Source: Echinostoma caproni (taxonomy: Eukaryota; Platyhelminthes; Trematoda; Plagiorchiida; Echinostomatidae). Taken from it: a stretch of DNA of 11,389 nt. The stretch spans positions 1 to 11,389 of the forward strand of contig UZAN01048427.1 in assembly GCA_900618425.1 (NCBI GenBank), written 5' to 3'. The translations under genes were made by a program, and so were the position numbers. The stretch's first letter is position 1, and every line of letters starts with the position of its first letter. Under the pieces are notes generated by a model. The model had not been told where the DNA came from and searched no databases. It was given only the letters and a program-made list of their open reading frames with translations. Below are positions 7,362 to 11,389 of this stretch, piece by piece.

Positions 7362-8802
7362 TCAAGAGTTCTCACGATCCTTCTTGAAGCTCTTCGTAAG
7401 TTGACGTTGTAGATGCCACCTAACTCTGTTTTGATCCTGGCAGGTCGGGACTTGTCGTTTTTTCTCCATCAGGGCTACTGACTCCTGAGATATCCAATGC
7501 CACCGACGGGCTTGAGGCTCAGATCTAAAAGCAACATTCACTGCGCAATGCATTGCTCGCCTAATCTGATAACAATGCTCGTCTACATCACCACGTTGAG
7601 GCGCACTTAGCTTACGCACTAGCTCTGACTCATAGAGTGCATGAACTGCTGGAACAGATAGTTGATGATGAGCTATCCGAGTTTTCTGGTTTTGTCGCCG
7701 ACCAGTCAGTCGGAGAGTGAACTGCATCAAAACTAATGCGTGGTCAGACTCAACGCAGGTGGTCCAATAGGACCTGCAATTTTGCACTGAGTCACACCAA
7801 CGGTATCTTACTGCTATATGGTCGACTTGAGTTTGCTTACCAGTTGAATTGAAACGCCTCGTTGTCGTCTGCCGAGAGCTGTCGGCAGTTGATACAAGAT
7901 AAGAGCAGATTATGTCCCGCGCAGAACTGAAGAAGTTAATCACTGTTATCTGTGCGTTGGCAGGGCAGAGCACATCTACCGCCTAGACAAGCTTCTGATG
8001 CGCTGTTTTCCTACTGATGCGTTAAAGTCACCTGGAAGTACAACTATGTCGGAGCTTCGACTCAGTCGCATGAGATCGATGAGTTCATCGTAAAAAGCGT
8101 CCTTTTGGGTATCAGAACTGCAATTGGTTGATGCATATGCCAATAGAATGAACAAACACCTTTTGGTGTTGCTTCCCTTCCGGACAATGATTGAACCCTG
8201 GAGACGCCATGCACATAAACGAGTGTTGATGGAGATCTAGTCGATAAGAGAGGATTCCGTCCTGCTACTGAGTACAATACCTAACCTGCACTGACCTACT
8301 GAACGAGCTTCATTGTCACCCGGTGTGCGATGAACGCATATCGTAGACAAATCTGGCGCGCTTAAGGGACTTATGGTAGTAGGATCCTGGATTCGAGTTT
8401 CCGACACAGCAATTATCGATACCTAAGGATTTCCGTTGTACGCGCCAGATAAGTTTGTTGACCCACTTGCATCAGGGTCCTGACGTAGATGGTCCCCAGA
8501 TTCAGTGATTGACGAGGCTTTAGAATCTGCAATTCGTTTCGTGAAACATTACTTACAGTGATATTTGGCAACGACCTTTGGCAAGCGACATCCAAGTTGC
8601 CTGAGGGACTATTAGAGGTTGGAAAGAGGGGCAAATGGAGAGAGCTGGGTGCTGAAGACAAAGAATTAAACAAAGTTTGGAAAATCTGATCAGTGGCCCA
8701 CTTATCACTGCCTACCCCGCTTGATGCAATGGACAGCGCGGTCCCGATTATCCTGCGCGACGACCGATGCAGTATGCAATTATTTTTATTTTGTGTATGC
8801 AT
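7362..8802 (-). pseudogene. B1 leader and EEP endonuclease (frameshifted)
   Basis: The leader (8802-8509, about 98 codons) is Ser/Pro-rich and of unknown role. The endonuclease then starts with LNLGTIYVRTLMQVGQQ (about 8508). SETRIQD, with the catalytic Glu, is at 8404-8384; AYASTN at 8140-8123; GDFNA at 8032-8018; QVDHIAV at 7829-7809; and SDHALV at 7748-7731. These are the expected EEP motifs in the expected order, and the Glu, Asn and Asp-His catalytic positions are still present. Three frames are needed: one to 8413, a second from 8407 to about 7980, and a third from about 7870 to 7362. A TAG interrupts LID*ISINTRLC (a Trp in related copies), and a TAA follows TDNSD. Without repair no full endonuclease can be made. 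Confidence 0.85.
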
Positions 8803-8820
8803 TGGAGTTTGACGGACGGG

Positions 8821-8840
8821 TACTGCTAGGTACTGCTAAG
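8821..8840 (+). repeat. Short tandem repeat TACTGCTAGG / TACTGCTAAG
   Basis: Two adjacent 10-base units differ at one position. The hexamer TACTGC occurs a third time at 8883-8888, covering the loop of the hairpin below. Confidence 0.7.
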
Positions 8841-8843
8841 CAG

Positions 8844-8862
8844 GAGAACGATTAGGGTTCTC
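8844..8862. other. Hairpin, 6-bp stem with 7-base loop
   Basis: GAGAAC at 8844-8849 pairs perfectly with GTTCTC at 8857-8862. It lies 12 bases before a second, stronger hairpin. Function unknown. Confidence 0.5.
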
Positions 8863-8874
8863 GTCGATGGGGCA

Positions 8875-8897
8875 TCAAGGTGTACTGCACACCTTGA
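8875..8897. other. Perfect hairpin, 9-bp stem with 5-base loop
   Basis: TCAAGGTGT pairs with ACACCTTGA around the loop ACTGC. No T-run follows on either strand, so nothing marks it as a polymerase III terminator. It could be part of a structured retrotransposon leader RNA; this is inference. Confidence 0.6.
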
Positions 8898-9575
8898 ACG
8901 TTTGACCTCGTCCGAAGGGCGTAAGATCCGATGAACTGGAAACTGACCCCCGATGACATCGGACTCTGAGCTCCGTTCTGCTGTCTTGCAGGTCAGGCTT
9001 TCTAGCCAAAGGCATCGGATGAGGACCCCGAGGTTATCCCCCTTCTTCGGTCAGGGGAACCGGGAAGTAACATGTCCACATTATATATTTCAAAATTTTT
9101 CGTTCTCACAAACTATGCGCTCTTTGACCGAGGTGTTGGCGGTCAGCTCCACAGAGTTTCATGTTACCACACCAACAGGTCATTCTTTCCTTTCCTCAAT
9201 TGTTGAACTTTCCTATTCTCGGTTTACCACCCATTATTTCAAGTCTCCAACAGTGTGCGGTTCAAGACAACGGCAAGGATTATTGTCTTGTGCCCATGTG
9301 AAAGAAACAAGCATCCGCTCAGGTTATTCCGAAAACAGCACTCGCGCCCCGGTCGCAGCTGCAGTTAGCGACTTTCAAAGTCTGAACGTTTATGCAAGTT
9401 GGGGCTTAGGTAACACTCGCTCGCAAACTAGAAACGCTTGCCATGGACGTTGGCTGCCTTACTGAGACACACCTACAGGATTTGAGCACCGTACTGCAAT
9501 TCGCTTCACCGTCACCGGATTCTGCAAGCTCATTCACCATCCGCCTCTCCGGAGATCCGATGGCAGAGGCCGCTG

Positions 9576-9583
9576 GTCAGGCC
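9576..9583 (+). repeat. Target-site duplication, left copy (GTCAGGCC)
   Basis: Identical to 9966-9973 and flanks the nested insertion exactly. It is part of the B2 endonuclease coding frame (Gly-Gln-Ala). Confidence 0.75.
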
Positions 9584-9973
9584 GTACATACATTTACCAC
9601 CGGCTTGAGAACAAGCATGGTGCCAACGCTACAACAATATTAACAATAACAATAACGCGGGGGGGGGCTAGGATACAGAGTATAGGGAAAGACGTAACTG
9701 TCAGAATTGAAGATTACGAATAAACGGAATAACAAACTTTTTTATGTTTCACCGTGCACTTTTAGAAAATTTTTGTTGTCTTTACGGGGCACGGGATTCC
9801 GACAGGCATGCCGCACAGCATTCGCGCCACTGACTTCTATTATGGGCCATATCTCTCAGAGTCTCTCACCAACGACAATCTTCATCCTTTGGGCCCCAAC
9901 CTGGAAGGCGGGCTGCACAAACCGAAGCCAAAGCTGAAGCTAGCTTCTTCATACCTATACGCCAAGTCAGGCC
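9584..9973. mobile_element. Nested insertion (repeat X, copy 2) within the B2 endonuclease, with 8-bp duplication
   Basis: GTCAGGCC occurs at 9576-9583 and again at 9966-9973. Removing 9584-9973 (390 bp, a multiple of three) joins the B2 endonuclease as GQ-A-K-VGIALS in one frame, as expected for a non-LTR or other transposition with target-site duplication. The inserted sequence is 382 bp. It starts GTACATACATTTACCACCGG, has an AAT/AAC-rich stretch, nine Gs (9659-9667) and no clear terminal inverted repeat or poly(A). Its first ~100 bp match minus-strand 1695-1608. It has no credible ORF; the frames 9707-9937 and 9808-10083 look incidental. It is perhaps a SINE-like or non-autonomous element, but its class is unknown. 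Confidence 0.8.
9966..9973 (+). repeat. Target-site duplication, right copy (GTCAGGCC)
   Basis: Second copy of the 8-bp direct repeat. The B2 endonuclease frame resumes immediately after it with Lys-Val-Gly-Ile-Ala. Confidence 0.75.
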
Positions 9974-10674
9974 AAGGTGGGGATAGCACTGAGTGCATGT
10001 GCAGAAGCAGTTTTACTCGACTGGATTCTAATCAGTCGACTCTGCGCCATCCTTCTAAAGAGATCGGTAAGTGTATCTCGTAATGGGACTAAAAAGCTGT
10101 CTGTTCGTCATCATGGCTTATGCGCCGACAGATTGCAGTCCCGACACAAAAAAGACGAGTTCTACCATCAGCTCACCAACCTCCTCTATAGTAGACGACA
10201 GACTGATACCGTGATACTAGCCGGCGACTTGAACGCACAAATAAGTAGGTTAGAAGCTGACGATACCTCACTTGGAGGCCAGTATAGTCCCAGTGTTAGG
10301 TGAACTGACAATGGCGACCGCCTCCTGCAAATATGCGCTGAACATTGTATTTTCCTTTCGAGCACAAATTTTCGCCGACCATGGCGCCAACGTGCTACCT
10401 GGCGACCTCCATCGTCTGATCAGCTCGGGACTCAAATAGATTATATTGCCATCAGCTACCGATGGTGAAATTGCATAACAGACTGCAAATCCATCTGGAA
10501 CATATCACAGCTCTGATCATGCACTCATGTGCGCGAAATTCTCTCTGCGCTGTGGTGGAAAAAAGCAACGTCACCCGAAAAGACTCGACTTGATAAAACT
10601 GACCGACCCAAACGTATTTACCACCCACCAAAACACGTTAGCTGCTGCTCTAGAGTCTGACATCCTTGAACTTT

Positions 10675-11195
10675 GATAACCAGTGGACTCACATCCGTAA
10701 CGCCATGCATGAGTCCGCACCACAACATGTGACTTCACTAAACGAAGCCAATCACTGGGTTTTGGCATGTTCTCTTCAACTGCTTGACACTCGTCGAAGC
10801 ATCCCTCCAGGTAATGAATATAACACAGTTCGCAGGACTCTCAGTGTTCAACAGAAACGGTTTCTAAAAGGGGATCGAGAGACCTGGTGAGTACAACGCG
10901 CTTCTGAGATGGAACTAGCCTCCGATTCCGGTAATGCTCACAAACTTTTTCGACTAATCCGAGCCACCGGTAACAAAAAAAAACATGCTTCAGAGAAACA
11001 ATATGCGAAACTAAAGGAGCGAGTATCCACAATCTACTAAGTCGGCTTGGGCGCTGGGCGGAGCACCTCAACCAACGATTCAGTTGGCCATCATCATCAC
11101 CTCCATCTCCCGAGGTCTGTAGTGCTCCATGGTCAGTGGACATTTTATCGCCTACAAAGGAAGAAGTTCCCCGAGAGCTCAGACTTCTAAAACGC
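10675..11195 (+). pseudogene. B2 linker between endonuclease and reverse transcriptase
   Basis: The segment reads HWVLACSLQLLDTRRSIPPG, then VRRTLSVQQKRFLKGDRETW followed by a TGA (10888-10890), SEMELASDSGNAHKLFRLIR, and after a shift in an A-rich run (10975-10983) SETICETKGASIHNLLSRLG followed by RWAEHLNQRFSW. It corresponds to the B1 region with HWISQESVALMEKKRQVP and FKKDRENS (about 7490-7362). This linker connects EN to RT in these elements. The shift sits at a run of nine As, a likely replication or sequencing slip site. Confidence 0.75.
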
Positions 11196-11389
11196 CACAA
11201 ATCACCCGGCCCAGATGAGCTCCCTCCGGTCCAAGAACTAACTTCCTTATTCTAAACCATCTGGAATACTGAACCCATTCCACCCGAATGGAGTTTGGCG
11301 GACGTCGTGCCTGTTTTCAAGAAAGGCCCCCGCCACGATTGCTCCAATCACCGAGGGATTAATCTCATCTCCGTTGCATCTAAGATGTC
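11196..11389 (+). pseudogene. B2 reverse transcriptase, N-terminal part (truncated by the window)
   Basis: KRHKSPGPDELPPV lies around 11190-11231, followed by a TAA at 11253-11255, then IWNTEPIPPEWSLADVVPVF, KKGPRHDCSNHRGINLISVA to the end. This is the conserved start of non-LTR RTs (GPD near the start, then VPVFKKG and NHRGIsL), matching B1 AAGPDELSPT and LIVPIFEKG. Catalytic motifs A-C are outside the window, so whether they survive is unknown. Confidence 0.85.

Larger units (their letters stand above)
5724..8802 (-). mobile_element. Family B non-LTR retrotransposon, long copy B1
   Basis: This is a minus-strand element with, in order, an N-terminal leader (ATG at 8802), an EEP endonuclease (about 8508-7700), a linker, a reverse transcriptase (about 7073-6267) and a C-terminal tail ending at a stop at 5724. 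The order EN-RT with no RNase H or integrase fits a CR1/Jockey- or RTE-like non-LTR element of flatworms. The exact clade cannot be settled by eye. At about 3.1 kb it is near full length in coding terms. The frame changes between leader, EN N-half and EN C-half/RT show that it is dead. It lies in the same orientation as NDUFA9, apparently within an upstream intron. Confidence 0.85.
8803..9355. other. Interval between divergent elements B1 and B2, possible 5' leader sequence
   Basis: No protein motif was found in this interval, although a 170-codon plus-strand frame spans 8953-9465; its 3' end overlaps the B2 endonuclease in another frame, which argues against it being real. The first half (8820-9060) is GC-richer and holds two hairpins and a palindrome. 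The second half is pyrimidine-rich. It probably contains the 5' untranslated region of B2, of B1 or both, but no boundary is visible. Confidence 0.45.
9356..10674 (+). pseudogene. B2 EEP endonuclease (stops, frameshifts, nested insertion)
   Basis: The frame opens with QLQLATFKV*TFMQVGA*, the B2 equivalent of the B1 start, with TGA at 9383-9385 and TAG at 9407-9409. It continues as LARKLETLAMDVGCLTETHL (catalytic Glu in LTETHLQD) to AEAAGQA at 9583. After the insertion it resumes at 9974 with KVGIALSACAEAVLLDWI. AYAPTDC lies in a shifted frame (about 10112-10132) flanked by two compensating shifts, the second at an A6 run. GDLNA is at about 10225-10239, TDNGDRLLQICAEH follows a TGA at 10301-10303, QIDYIAISYRW comes before a TGA at 10466-10468, and SDHALMCAKFSLRCGGK appears after a further shift near 10505. 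All catalytic EEP motifs are present in order, but the gene is thoroughly broken. Confidence 0.85.
9356..11389 (+). mobile_element. Family B non-LTR retrotransposon, plus-strand copy B2 (runs off the window end)
   Basis: Plus-strand EN (9356 to about 10670), linker (about 10680-11190) and the beginning of the RT (from about 11196) follow the same order and motifs as B1, in opposite orientation. The two copies are therefore head to head with about 0.55 kb between their EN starts and leader. B2 is antisense to NDUFA9. It is interrupted by a nested 390-bp insertion and by multiple stops and frameshifts. The RT catalytic motifs lie beyond the window. The true 5' end could be anywhere from about 8803 to 9356. 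Confidence 0.85.

Noticed and set aside
8062..8277. Minus-strand 71-codon frame within B1
   Set aside because: Out of frame with the endonuclease motifs (AYASTN, GDFNA) that lie in the neighbouring frame.
8850..8860. TTAGGGTT as a telomere-like repeat
   Set aside because: Only one unit, lying in the loop and stem of a hairpin; no array.
8953..9465. 170-codon plus-strand open frame as a gene
   Set aside because: No family resemblance, and its last third overlaps the B2 endonuclease start in another frame.
9808..10083. Small frame crossing the nested insertion
   Set aside because: It runs across the insertion edge and the duplicated 8-mer into endonuclease sequence out of frame, so it is incidental.

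Overview
The window looks like genomic DNA of a parasitic flatworm, most likely a trematode of the liver-fluke type. The evidence is eukaryotic split-gene structure, several decayed non-LTR retrotransposons whose protein motifs resemble flatworm CR1/Jockey- and RTE-like elements, and one ambiguous base (5330) typical of a draft assembly. The species call is an inference. No prokaryotic operon, CRISPR array, rRNA or tRNA gene was seen.

Host gene: two internal exons on the minus strand (4395..4035 and 3111..2853) encode the middle of NDUFA9, the SDR-like accessory subunit of mitochondrial complex I. They join in phase across a 923-bp intron with good splice sites. The first exon(s) must lie above 4395 and the C-terminal exon(s) below 2853; neither was found. 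If the gene is one transcription unit, almost everything else here is intronic.

Retrotransposon layer: (1) family A, a minus-strand endonuclease (EN) pseudogene at about 80-1067. (2) Family B, with a long minus-strand copy B1 (about 8802 to 5724, EN plus reverse transcriptase), a plus-strand copy B2 (about 9356 to the window end, EN plus start of RT), a minus-strand fragment B3 (about 2160-1740) and a further fragment at 1-78. (3) Family C, a plus-strand C-terminal tail at about 3288-3604 inside the intron between the two exons. All are broken by stops or frameshifts. B1 also lacks the motif A aspartates of its RT.

Smaller layer: a 390-bp block at 9584-9973 interrupts the B2 endonuclease exactly between two copies of an 8-bp sequence, and its first ~100 bp recurs on the minus strand at about 1695-1608, both with a nine-base G tract. 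This short repeat (called X here) is the clearest nested insertion. Between the 5' ends of B1 and B2 lies a compact stretch with two perfect hairpins and a short tandem repeat.

The window is best read as a fluke NDUFA9 locus whose introns have grown by successive and nested retroposition. I found no convincing new functional system. The short repeat X and the hairpin-rich interval are the least explained parts.
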